Origin: Streptomyces sp. NK08204
GTDB taxonomy: Bacteria > Actinomycetota > Actinomycetes > Streptomycetales > Streptomycetaceae
Direction: 5' to 3'
Assembly (NCBI RefSeq): GCF_020400585.1
Contig: NZ_JAINVF010000028.1
Coordinates: forward strand, 1-64,000
DNA: 64,000 nt
The position numbers were made by a program, and so were the translations under genes. Of the stretch, positions 37,019 through 44,016 are shown piece by piece. How positions within the stretch are numbered: position 1 is the stretch's first letter; every line of letters starts with the position of its first letter. The notes below the pieces were generated by a model, which was not told where the DNA came from, did not search any database, and saw only the letters and a list, made by a program, of their open reading frames with translations.

Positions 37019-37512
37019 GGCTGTGTCCCTTCGGTGCGGTCGCCGCTTGCCGTCGACTGTCCGGACAGGACCCAGGCGGCGAGGTCGGCGAGATAGACGT
37101 TGGTGAGCGAGGCGTCCAGGGCGGCGCCGAGCGCGGCCCGGTAGGTCGGCGTCGCCTCGGCGTAGCGCCGTCGGCCGGCCTCGGTGATGCTCGCGGCCAC
37201 CGCCCGCCCGTCCGAGGGGGCGGCGGCCCGCACGGCCAGGTCCTGGCTCTCCAACCGGGCGACCAGCCGGGTGACGGTGCTGTCCTTGAGACCGATACGG
37301 TCCGCCAGTTCCCCCATACGCAATGCCGGCCCGCTGTCCGGCCGGGCCAGCGCGCACAGCGCGCGGTACTCCGACAACGGCAGCCCGTGCCGCCGCTGAA
37401 GCGTTTCGTCCAGGTGTTTTTCCACCCGGCCCAGCAGACGTACGGCCATGCACCAGCGGTCGTCCTGCTCGTCGTCGGCGGGCAGGGCATCGGGGACGGG
37501 CGGCGCGTTCAT
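37015..37512 (-). CDS. MarR-family transcriptional regulator
   Basis: A 165-residue winged-helix regulator. The DNA-binding region reads MGELADRIGLKDSTVTRLVA followed by the wing with PSDGRAVAASITEAG; LSEYRALCALA precedes it. There is no Shine-Dalgarno sequence; TAGTAT lies six bases before the ATG, so the mRNA may be leaderless. The perfect inverted repeat TGCTTG-CC-CAAGCA (37527-37540) lies just upstream, between this gene and the divergent VOC gene, and is the probable operator for both. It overlaps the methyltransferase gene by four bases. Confidence 0.93.
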   Translation of the reverse strand: MNAPPVPDALPADDEQDDRWCMAVRLLGRVEKHLDETLQRRHGLPLSEYRALCALARPDSGPALRMGELADRIGLKDSTVTRLVARLESQDLAVRAAAPSDGRAVAASITEAGRRRYAEATPTYRAALGAALDASLTNVYLADLAAWVLSGQSTASGDRTEGTQP

Positions 37513-37526
37513 GCGGCGATACTATC

Positions 37527-37540
37527 TGCTTGCCCAAGCA
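37527..37540. promoter_or_regulatory. MarR operator candidate
   Basis: Perfect 6-bp arms TGCTTG and CAAGCA around CC, placed between the divergent MarR and VOC genes and directly upstream of a -10-like TAGTAT for MarR. MarR proteins usually bind such palindromes and repress themselves. Confidence 0.7.
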
Positions 37541-37569
37541 AGTAAACCCGGATGATACGGAGCGGGAGC

Positions 37570-37917
37570 ATGAGGGTACGCCGGCAGGGCGGTACGGGCA
37601 TTGACGTGAGCGGAGTCGTCATCGATGCGACCGACCTCGACCTCCTCGCTCGCTTTTGGAGCAGCCTGCTCGGTCTGGACATCACCCGCCGGGAGGACGA
37701 CTGGATCAGTCTGGGCCCGCAGCTGGCCCTGCAACGAGTCGCCGAACCCAAGACCGGCAAGAACCGCGTCCATCTCGACCTGGTCGCCGACGACTTCACC
37801 GCCGCCACTGCACGGGCCGCCGAACTCGGCGCCAGCGCTCAGGGCGGCCTCCGCGAGAACCTGTGGCAGGTGTGGCAGGACCCCGAAGGCAACGAGTTCT
37901 GCATCTGCCGATCGTGA
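37570..37917 (+). CDS. VOC (glyoxalase/bleomycin-resistance fold) family protein
   Basis: A 115-residue single VOC domain. It has the opening GVVIDATDLDLLARFW, a middle strand WISLGPQLALQRV, KNRVHLDLVADD with the usual His, and a C-terminal WQDPEGNEFCIC with the metal-type Glu. ATG 37570 has GGAG seven bases upstream and is preferred over ATG 37552. It is divergent from the MarR gene and probably shares its operator. Such proteins may bind drugs or act as metal-dependent lyases or dioxygenases; the role here is unknown. Confidence 0.88.
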   Translation: MRVRRQGGTGIDVSGVVIDATDLDLLARFWSSLLGLDITRREDDWISLGPQLALQRVAEPKTGKNRVHLDLVADDFTAATARAAELGASAQGGLRENLWQVWQDPEGNEFCICRS

Positions 37918-38007
37918 GCCGTCCCGCTCGCACACGGCGACCCGGGGCGAGCGGGACGGATGCGGTGCGTCGCCCGACGCGTGATGTCCCGGCGGGACCG
38001 CCCGTCC

Positions 38008-38775
38008 TCACATCCCGGAGACACCACCACCGGTGAGGCCCGGAGCCAGCGCCGGGACCCAGAAGACGGCGACGGCCAGGGCGATCGAGACGATCCCCAC
38101 GGCACGGGCCACCAGGCGGCCGGCCGGAGCCAGCTTCTCGACGGTGATCACCGCGGTCAGGACCACCATGGCCCACGGGTTCATCACACCGAACGCCGCC
38201 AGCAGCACCATCAGCGACCAGCAGCAGCCCAGGCAGAAGACCCCGTGGTGAGCTCCAGCACGCAGATCGCGTGAGGGCCCCGGGTACGAGGCGTAGCGCA
38301 GCACCAGCCCGATCGGCGAGCGGCACTTCGCCAGGCAGCGGTCTTTGAGGGGCGTGAGCTGGTAGACACCGCTGACAGCGAAGACGGCGGCGGCCACCGC
38401 GGTCCCCGCCGAGGTGTGGAGGCTCGCCGCCCGGCCCAGGCCGACGGCAAGCCCGTACGCCGGCAATCCGGCCGCGGCCCAGACCAGCAGGTAGGCGACC
38501 GTGAAAACGACCATGCGCGGCGCTCGGCGCACGATGATGGTGCGCGCGTACAACGCGGCGACGGGCGCCGTGGCAGGCAGCATCATCGCAGCTGTCATCA
38601 GCGTCCACACGGCCAGGAAAGCGGGCAGGCCCAGGCCCATGCTGCCGGGCATCGCCTGCATGCCGCCCCAGTGCGCCGCCACCCAGACCCAGGCGCCGGC
38701 CGCCGCGGCCAGCAGCAGTCCCGCGGGGCCCGCCCGGCGGCCGATGGTGACCAGCCGATGGGTCACGCGGACCAC
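38008..38775 (-). CDS. DUF2182 integral membrane protein
   Basis: A 255-residue membrane protein with about seven hydrophobic helices. The family signature WTLMTAAMMLPATAP is present, as are Cys-rich short loops (DRCLAKCRSP; FCLGCCWSLM) that may bind metal. The start is uncertain: GTG 38775 overlaps the previous gene by 13 bp, and GTG 38766 would give a 4-bp GTGA overlap. It always pairs with DUF1326 proteins, as here. Function unknown; metal handling has been suggested from the cysteines. Confidence 0.9.
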   Translation of the reverse strand: MVRVTHRLVTIGRRAGPAGLLLAAAAGAWVWVAAHWGGMQAMPGSMGLGLPAFLAVWTLMTAAMMLPATAPVAALYARTIIVRRAPRMVVFTVAYLLVWAAAGLPAYGLAVGLGRAASLHTSAGTAVAAAVFAVSGVYQLTPLKDRCLAKCRSPIGLVLRYASYPGPSRDLRAGAHHGVFCLGCCWSLMVLLAAFGVMNPWAMVVLTAVITVEKLAPAGRLVARAVGIVSIALAVAVFWVPALAPGLTGGGVSGM

Positions 38776-39377
38776 GTGAAGGGCGCCGAGTGTCCGTTGC
38801 CGCCGGTGAAGTCCCAGGACCGGCCGTGCACACCGTCGCCCGTCGCCCGGGTGGAGCGTGCGATCGTCAGCGTGCTGTTCGCCGGGTGGGACATGCCGGT
38901 CAGGCCCATGACCGGACCCTCCTCGCCGAACTGCGGGGCGACCTGGTCCTCGATCTCGATGTCGATGGCGTCGCCCACCCGCACGGCGTGGCGGCGGCCG
39001 TCGTCGCGGTAGTCGATGGGGACGCGCTCCACGCCGAGGACCTCACCGATGAGCGGTGTGAGCGCCGCCATCGGCCCGCCGGCCTGGCCGGAGAAGACCT
39101 TGCCCAGCGCCTCCGCCTGGCTGTCGTCGGCCGAGGCGTCGATGTACAGCGCCACCCGCCAGTCGCCCTCCGCCATCACCCGGGGCCCATCGATGAAGAC
39201 GGCGACGCTGCGGTCGGAGACGTCCACGCCGTCCACGTTCCCGCTGTCCACATGGAACGCGAAGGTCACCTGGCAGCGCTCGTGGTCAGCCGGGGCGGCG
39301 AAACCCGAGGTGGTGCAGGGGCACACCACGTCACAGTTGCAGCTCTCCAGATACGTGCCGTTCAGATTCCAGGGCAT
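38763..39377 (-). CDS. DUF1326 protein
   Basis: A 204-residue soluble protein. The N-terminus carries the family motif YLESCNCDVVCPC, four Cys in a short stretch that look like a metal site. ATG 39377 follows GGGAGGA at about six bases. It overlaps the DUF2182 gene, and the two are certainly one operon. The joint function is unknown. Confidence 0.92.
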   Translation of the reverse strand: MPWNLNGTYLESCNCDVVCPCTTSGFAAPADHERCQVTFAFHVDSGNVDGVDVSDRSVAVFIDGPRVMAEGDWRVALYIDASADDSQAEALGKVFSGQAGGPMAALTPLIGEVLGVERVPIDYRDDGRRHAVRVGDAIDIEIEDQVAPQFGEEGPVMGLTGMSHPANSTLTIARSTRATGDGVHGRSWDFTGGNGHSAPFTWSA

Positions 39378-39523
39378 GGTTATTCCTCCCTTCGTTGCGT
39401 CCCCCTCGGTGAACGCAATGCATCGGGAGAATCCGCTGGCATCCCGGTGCCGCGCGTCTCCAGGCTATTCCCGGCGCCCCCCGCAGCGCAGATCGCACAA
39501 GGGAACCGACACGCCTCGGCGCT

Positions 39524-39919
39524 GTGCCTCCGGCCCGGGGAGCGTGCATCCCGGGCAGGGGCGGCGGGGCCTGTCGGCTCCAGCAGGACCATGCCGGCAA
39601 CGGTGCCTCCGACGTGCTGGCCGAGCTGCTCGGCCAGGTGCATGCCCGGGTGGAGGTCGCCGGCGCGGTCGAGCTGGACGTCGCAAGCGAAGGCCGCCTG
39701 GCCGAGGAACACGCCCGCCGACAGCAGGCGGCAGACCTCGAACACAACGTGAAGCTGCACCGCCTGATGCAGCTGCAGCGGGTGCTAGCCGACCCGAACC
39801 TGCGCCGGGTGTGGTGGATCGCCCGGTTTCCCGACCGCTTCAACGACCTCGAAGACCAGCGTTTCACTGACGAGCTCGTCACCGCTCATCACCGCCTGGC
39901 GCACCCCGCGGCAGCGTGA
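39524..39919 (+). CDS. Hypothetical protein, perhaps N-terminally truncated
   Basis: I do not recognise it. The C-terminal 80 residues look like a genuine helical protein (LAELLGQVHARVEVAGAVEL; LMQLQRVLADPNLRRVWWIA), with coding-like third positions. The first 30 residues are Gly/Arg/Pro-rich and have no ribosome site, so the real start may be lost or lie further in. The opposite strand has an open frame too, but it lacks protein-like composition. Confidence 0.5.
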   Translation: MPPARGACIPGRGGGACRLQQDHAGNGASDVLAELLGQVHARVEVAGAVELDVASEGRLAEEHARRQQAADLEHNVKLHRLMQLQRVLADPNLRRVWWIARFPDRFNDLEDQRFTDELVTAHHRLAHPAAA

Positions 39920-40027
39920 GGTCTTCGTCCAGGCCCTCGTTCCAACCCTCAGGGCTCTCGACCACCACGACCTAGCCACTGCACCTGTCCTCCGGCACCG
40001 TCCTCACGATCCCGGGAGCACACCGGT

Positions 40028-40450
40028 ATGAAACTCCCGACCGCACGCTGGCTTTTGACGCCCCTGCGACAGCTGCGCACCCGCCAGCTCATGGCCCGGC
40101 ACGGGCCGACCCTGCCGTATGACACCGCCTGGGCCCTGATCGCCCTGCACGGCGCACCGGACGAAACCGCCCTCGTACGCGCCTGGGCGCACGAGAACCA
40201 CGGTGCAGCCCCCGGCGTCCACTACGACCACTGGCACACCCTCAGCACACCGGAACAACACCGCCGCCTCACATGGCTGCGACGGCACGGACGCTCCCCC
40301 ATCCGGCTCCTGCAACTCGACGCCGGCCTCATGCACAGCACGGGACTCCACGTCCTCGGCTGGGGCCGCCCGCTGGACCCTGCCGAACAGCACAGCGCGC
40401 AGGCGTTGCGGTTGTCCCGTCCCGCCAGACGTTCTCCCTGTCACGCTTGA
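40028..40450 (+). CDS. Hypothetical protein (140 aa)
   Basis: Unrecognised. It starts with ATG behind GGGAG at nine bases, is rich in His, Arg and Trp, and has no signal peptide or membrane helix. Segments such as HGAPDETALVRAWAHENHGA and LSTPEQHRRLTWLRRHGRSP suggest a folded helical protein. It lies 108 bp after another hypothetical gene and just before the truncated coaD, on the same strand. Confidence 0.6.
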   Translation: MKLPTARWLLTPLRQLRTRQLMARHGPTLPYDTAWALIALHGAPDETALVRAWAHENHGAAPGVHYDHWHTLSTPEQHRRLTWLRRHGRSPIRLLQLDAGLMHSTGLHVLGWGRPLDPAEQHSAQALRLSRPARRSPCHA

Positions 40451-40515
40451 TCTTGGTGGTTCGGCTGCCCTGGCACTTCACTACCGGGGGCGACCGCTTG
40501 TTACTCTTTCCGATC

Positions 40516-40941
40516 ATGCGAGCCCTCTTCCCAGGATCCTTCGACCCGGTCACTCAAGGGCACCAGGACGTACTCCGGCGCGCTGCCCTCTTGTTCGACG
40601 AGGTCGTCGTGTGTGTGATGTTCAATGCGAACAAGACCGGCCGCTTCCCCATCACGCAACGGCTGGACCGGCTCCGCGCGGCAGCAGCTGACTTGAGCAA
40701 CGTCACGGTCGACTCCCACACCGGCGGCCTGCTGGTCGACTACTGCCGCCGGGCGGGAATCGACGTCGTCATCCGCGGAGTCCGTGGCGTTCGCGACCTG
40801 GACTACGAAATGCCGATGGCCCGCATGAACCACGAACTGGCCGGAGTCGAAACGTTCTTCATCGCTGCCGACCCCACCCTGGCACACATCTCCTCCACCC
40901 TCGTCACCGCGATGGGTCAACAGGACCGTGTCCCCGAATGA
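40516..40941 (+). CDS. coaD: Phosphopantetheine adenylyltransferase paralogue, C-terminally truncated
   Basis: CoaD joins 4'-phosphopantetheine and ATP to dephospho-CoA, the fourth step of CoA synthesis. The nucleotidyl-transferase motif TQGH (in FPGSFDPVTQGH) and the RGVRGVRDLDYEMPMA segment are intact. However, the protein stops after 141 residues, right after HISSTLV, while family members have about 160; the last helix is missing. The new end coincides with the beginning of an IS5-type transposase sequence at 40928, so an insertion probably cut it. A full-length copy presumably exists elsewhere in the genome. It may be inactive or partly active. Confidence 0.85.
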   Translation: MRALFPGSFDPVTQGHQDVLRRAALLFDEVVVCVMFNANKTGRFPITQRLDRLRAAAADLSNVTVDSHTGGLLVDYCRRAGIDVVIRGVRGVRDLDYEMPMARMNHELAGVETFFIAADPTLAHISSTLVTAMGQQDRVPE

Positions 40942-41235
40942 TGACTTGTGCGAGCCTCTTCCAGCAGCTGGGGGCGGCAGCGAGGGTTCCTGGGCGGACG
41001 AGCCGTCTGTCGCAGCAGAGGGCTGCAGCGAGGCCGGGGGAAGGCCAGGTAGTCAGGGCTGGGGGCGGCCTCCGATCGGGTCCCGGCGGCAGCTGATCGG
41101 CGGCATACGGTTCCGGGTCCGCACCGGGGCGCCATGGCGGAACGTGCCCGTCGAGTACGGGCCATGGGGCCGGATCTACGACCTGTTTCGCCGACGGCAG
41201 CGAGACGGCACCTGGCCCGGGGCTTCTCGCGGCAT
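40928..41235 (+). mobile_element. IS5-type transposase fragment (N-terminal part)
   Basis: Starting at GTG 40928 the frame reads like the N-terminal part of an IS5-group transposase: a Leu/Pro and Gly/Arg-rich lead, then RQLIGGIRFRVRTGAPWRN, VPVEYGPWGRIYDLFRR and RDGTW. The match ends around 41225. The DDE catalytic core is absent, so it is a dead fragment. It overlaps the end of the coaD paralogue. Confidence 0.82.
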
Positions 41236-41256
41236 CGCGGGGCCCGTCCGCCCGGG

Positions 41257-42849
41257 TCACTCCGCTGCGATCAGGCAGCTTTCCTCGAACTCGCGGTACG
41301 TGGCGACGTCGGCCGTCCTGGAACTCATGACGGTGCCGAGCCAGCCCAGCAGGAAACCGACCGGGATGGAGACGATGCCCGGGTTCTGCAGGGGGAACCA
41401 GGCGAAGTCCGCCGAGGGCAGCACTGAGGCCGGCGTGGAGGAGACGAGCGGGCCGAACGCGACCAGGAGCAGTGAGCAGCCGAGGCCCCCGTAGAGGGCG
41501 AGGAGCGCGCCGGCCGCCGTGAAGCGCTGCCAGAACAGGGTGTACACGATGGTCGGCACGAGGGACGAGGCGGCGATGGCGAAGGCGAGGAAGGCGAGCG
41601 AGGCCGCGTTCCAGTCCCAGGCCAGCAGTGCGAACAGGATGCCCAGCACACCGACCGCGGCCGCCGAGACGCGCGCGACGGCCACCTCCTCCCGGTCGTG
41701 CGTCCGGCCCCTGCGGATGGCGTGCGCGTACACGTCGTGGGCCAGCGCCGAGGCCGCCGCCAGTGTGACCCCGGCGGCCACGGAGAGGACCGTGGCGAAG
41801 ACCAGGCAGGAGAAGGCCGCCATGAGCAGGGTCCCGCCCATCGACTGCGCGAGCAGGAGCACCGCGGAGTTGCCGGTGGGATCGGTCCCCTTGACGGTGC
41901 CGGTGCCGACGATCGCGGCCGCTCCGAGTCCCAGTACGCCGACCGCCAGGCACACGGCGCCGACCAGGCCGATCGTCCACGACACCGCCCTGCGCAACTG
42001 ACGAGTGGTGGCCGGGGACAGCAGGCGCATGACGATGTGCGGGAGTCCCCCCACGCCCAGGGCCATGGAGAGCGCGAGGCTGAAGAAGTCGACCTTGCTG
42101 GTGGTGCTGACCCCGAATCGCAGACCGGGCCGCAGGAAGGCCTGCCCGTGACCGCTGTTCACGGCGGCCGCCCCGAGCAGGCTGTCGCCGCTCCACGTGA
42201 AGTGTGCCAGCACCAGGACGACGGCCACCGCCACCGCGGCCACCAGCATGACGGTCTTGGCGATCTGGATGAACGTCGTTCCGGGCATGCCGCCGACCGC
42301 GACGTAGAAGACCACGAGGCAGCCGACGGTGGTCACGCAGACGGCGCGCGCGGTGCTCCCCGGCATGCCGGTGAACTGGGCCAGGAGAGCGACGCTCGCC
42401 ACCAGCTGGGCCACCAGGTAGAGGAGGGACACCACGAGTGCGCATACCCCGACGGCGAGCCGGACCGGCCGCTGGCCGGCGCGTATCCGCAGGGTGACGG
42501 TGTCGCCGAGGGTGAACCGGCCCGAGTTGCGCAGCGGTTCGGCGATCAGCAGCAGGACCATGATCCAGCCGACGGCGGTGCCCACCAGGTACAGCAGACC
42601 GTCGTAGCCGGTCAGGCAGACGAGCCCCGTACTGCCCAGCAGCGTCGCGGCGGAGATGTAGTCGCCGCACATCGCCATGCCGTACCGCAGCGGTGACAGC
42701 TTGCGGCTGCCGATGTAGAACGCGTTGAGCTCGTCGCGGTGGGGACTGGCGATGATGGCCGTGAACATGGTGACGGCGAGGAAGACGAGGAACAGCACCA
42801 GTGGCAGCCGCGTCTGGCTGAGGGGGATGGCGCCCCAGGCGATGGTCAC
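41257..42849 (-). CDS. Sodium/solute symporter (SSS) family, acetate symporter ActP-like
   Basis: A 530-residue transporter with about 13 membrane helices. Family features include FYIGSRKLSPLRYGMAMCGD near residue 45, LGSTGLVCLTGYDGLLYLVG, a PHIVMRLL segment and a long tail. SSS proteins with a DUF485 partner import acetate or other short monocarboxylates with Na+ or H+. The gene overlaps the DUF485 gene by four bases (ATGA). It is the last gene of the acs-adk-DUF485 run, which supports acetate as substrate. Confidence 0.92.
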   Translation of the reverse strand: MTIAWGAIPLSQTRLPLVLFLVFLAVTMFTAIIASPHRDELNAFYIGSRKLSPLRYGMAMCGDYISAATLLGSTGLVCLTGYDGLLYLVGTAVGWIMVLLLIAEPLRNSGRFTLGDTVTLRIRAGQRPVRLAVGVCALVVSLLYLVAQLVASVALLAQFTGMPGSTARAVCVTTVGCLVVFYVAVGGMPGTTFIQIAKTVMLVAAVAVAVVLVLAHFTWSGDSLLGAAAVNSGHGQAFLRPGLRFGVSTTSKVDFFSLALSMALGVGGLPHIVMRLLSPATTRQLRRAVSWTIGLVGAVCLAVGVLGLGAAAIVGTGTVKGTDPTGNSAVLLLAQSMGGTLLMAAFSCLVFATVLSVAAGVTLAAASALAHDVYAHAIRRGRTHDREEVAVARVSAAAVGVLGILFALLAWDWNAASLAFLAFAIAASSLVPTIVYTLFWQRFTAAGALLALYGGLGCSLLLVAFGPLVSSTPASVLPSADFAWFPLQNPGIVSIPVGFLLGWLGTVMSSRTADVATYREFEESCLIAAE

Positions 42850-43235
42850 CGCTCACTCCTTGTGGCGCCCACTCGGTGGTGGGCGCGCAGTTCCTCGGCG
42901 AGCGGGTCGAACCGGGTGCGCATGTACCTCTCGTAGTACCACGCGGTGAGGAACAGGGCGGCGAACAGCGCCAGTCCCAGCGCGAGTCCGAGGGTGACAT
43001 GCCCGAACAGCGGGAGGTCCATCAGTCCGGGCACGAGGTCGGACAGCAGGATGAGGAGCAGATATCCGCCCACGACGGCGACCGCGGCCGGCGTTCCGAA
43101 GGCGAGGCGGATGCGACGCAGTTCGCGCACGTCCGCTCCGCCGTTCGCCGGTGCGGGCGGCGGCCCGAACTGGGCCGCCGTCCCCGGGTGACCGCCCGGC
43201 TCGTGGTGCGTCGCGGGCTGGAAGAACCCGCTCAC
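42846..43235 (-). CDS. DUF485 membrane protein
   Basis: A 129-residue protein with two hydrophobic helices (GTPAAVAVVGGYLLLILLSD; GHVTLGLALGLALFAALFLT) and the DUF485 end TAWYYERYMRTRFDPLAEEL. It is the usual partner of SSS acetate symporters (YjcH-type). It begins with GTG overlapping the adenylate kinase stop (GTGA) and ends overlapping the symporter start, so all three are translationally coupled. Confidence 0.9.
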   Translation of the reverse strand: MSGFFQPATHHEPGGHPGTAAQFGPPPAPANGGADVRELRRIRLAFGTPAAVAVVGGYLLLILLSDLVPGLMDLPLFGHVTLGLALGLALFAALFLTAWYYERYMRTRFDPLAEELRAHHRVGATRSER

Positions 43236-43885
43236 ACTGTCACCGCCGCCAGCGCCGAGCGCATCCGGCCGAAGACCTCCGGCACCGTTCCTGTCGCGTC
43301 CACGTGGGACAGCAGTCCCCGGTTCGCGTACCAGCGCAGCAGCGGGACGGTCTGCTCGCCGTACACCGTGAGACGCCGCACCACGGTCTCCTCGGTGTCG
43401 TCGGCACGTCTGAGGAGTGGGCCCGCGCACCCGTCGCACCGGTCCGCGACGCGGGGCGGAGAGAACACGGCGTGCACGGTCGTCCCGCACGCAGGGCACA
43501 TGCGCCGACCCGTCAGCCGCTGCACGATCTCCTCGTCCGGCATGTCGAGGGCGATCACCGCGTCGAGTGCGGTCCCGCTCTCTGCCAGGGCCTCCGACAG
43601 CAGCTCGGCCTGCCGTACGGTGCGGGGAAAGCCGTCGAGCAGGAAGCCGTCCGCCGCGTCGGGCTCGCCCAGACGCCGGGTGACGACGGCCGTGGTCAGC
43701 TCGTCGGGCACCAGCTCGCCCGCTTCCGTGTGCCGTCGCACAAGGTCACCGATCTCGGTCCCCCGGCCGATCTCCGCGCGGAACAGGTCCCCGCTGGAGA
43801 TCGCCGGTACGGACAGGAGGTCGGCCAGGATACGGGCCTGTGTGCCCTTGCCCGCTCCCGGTGGGCCGATCAGAACGATGCGCAT
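43232..43885 (-). CDS. adk: Adenylate kinase (zinc-lid type), second copy in acetate locus
   Basis: A 217-residue enzyme that converts AMP and ATP to two ADP. Visible features: P-loop GPPGAGKGTQ, SGDLFR, DGFPRT and a LID domain with four Cys (CPACG and CDGC) that hold zinc. ATG 43885 follows AGGGA. It lies between acs and the DUF485-symporter pair. Acetyl-CoA synthetase releases AMP, so an adenylate kinase at this place would recycle AMP during acetate activation. The housekeeping adk of streptomycetes is expected in the ribosomal-protein/secY region, so this is probably an extra copy. Confidence 0.93.
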   Translation of the reverse strand: MRIVLIGPPGAGKGTQARILADLLSVPAISSGDLFRAEIGRGTEIGDLVRRHTEAGELVPDELTTAVVTRRLGEPDAADGFLLDGFPRTVRQAELLSEALAESGTALDAVIALDMPDEEIVQRLTGRRMCPACGTTVHAVFSPPRVADRCDGCAGPLLRRADDTEETVVRRLTVYGEQTVPLLRWYANRGLLSHVDATGTVPEVFGRMRSALAAVTV

Positions 43886-43944
43886 CTCAGTCCCTGGTTG
43901 GTGATCATTTCCGTGGTTCAGTCCCTCGGTTCGTTCCGTGGTCC

Positions 43945-44016
43945 GGTCCGTGGTCCGGCCTGTGGTCCGTGGCCCGGTCCGTGGTCCGGCCTGTGGTCCG
44001 TGGCCCGGTCCGTGGC
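43945..44016. repeat. 31-bp tandem repeat between acs and adk
   Basis: Two full copies and a partial third of a unit beginning GGTCCGTGGTCCGGCC, with starts at 43945, 43976 and 44007. It fills the gap between the acs stop and the adk start. It has internal short repeats of GTGGTCCG and could form RNA structure. Confidence 0.8.

Noticed and set aside
35112..37490. One 792-codon minus frame spanning the SsgA-like, methyltransferase and MarR region
   Set aside because: Only its last 154 codons match a protein family; the upstream part is out of frame with the recognised genes.
39380..39760. Minus-strand frame with hydrophobic stretches upstream of DUF1326
   Set aside because: The plus-strand frame in the same place has better coding composition and a plausible helical C-terminus.
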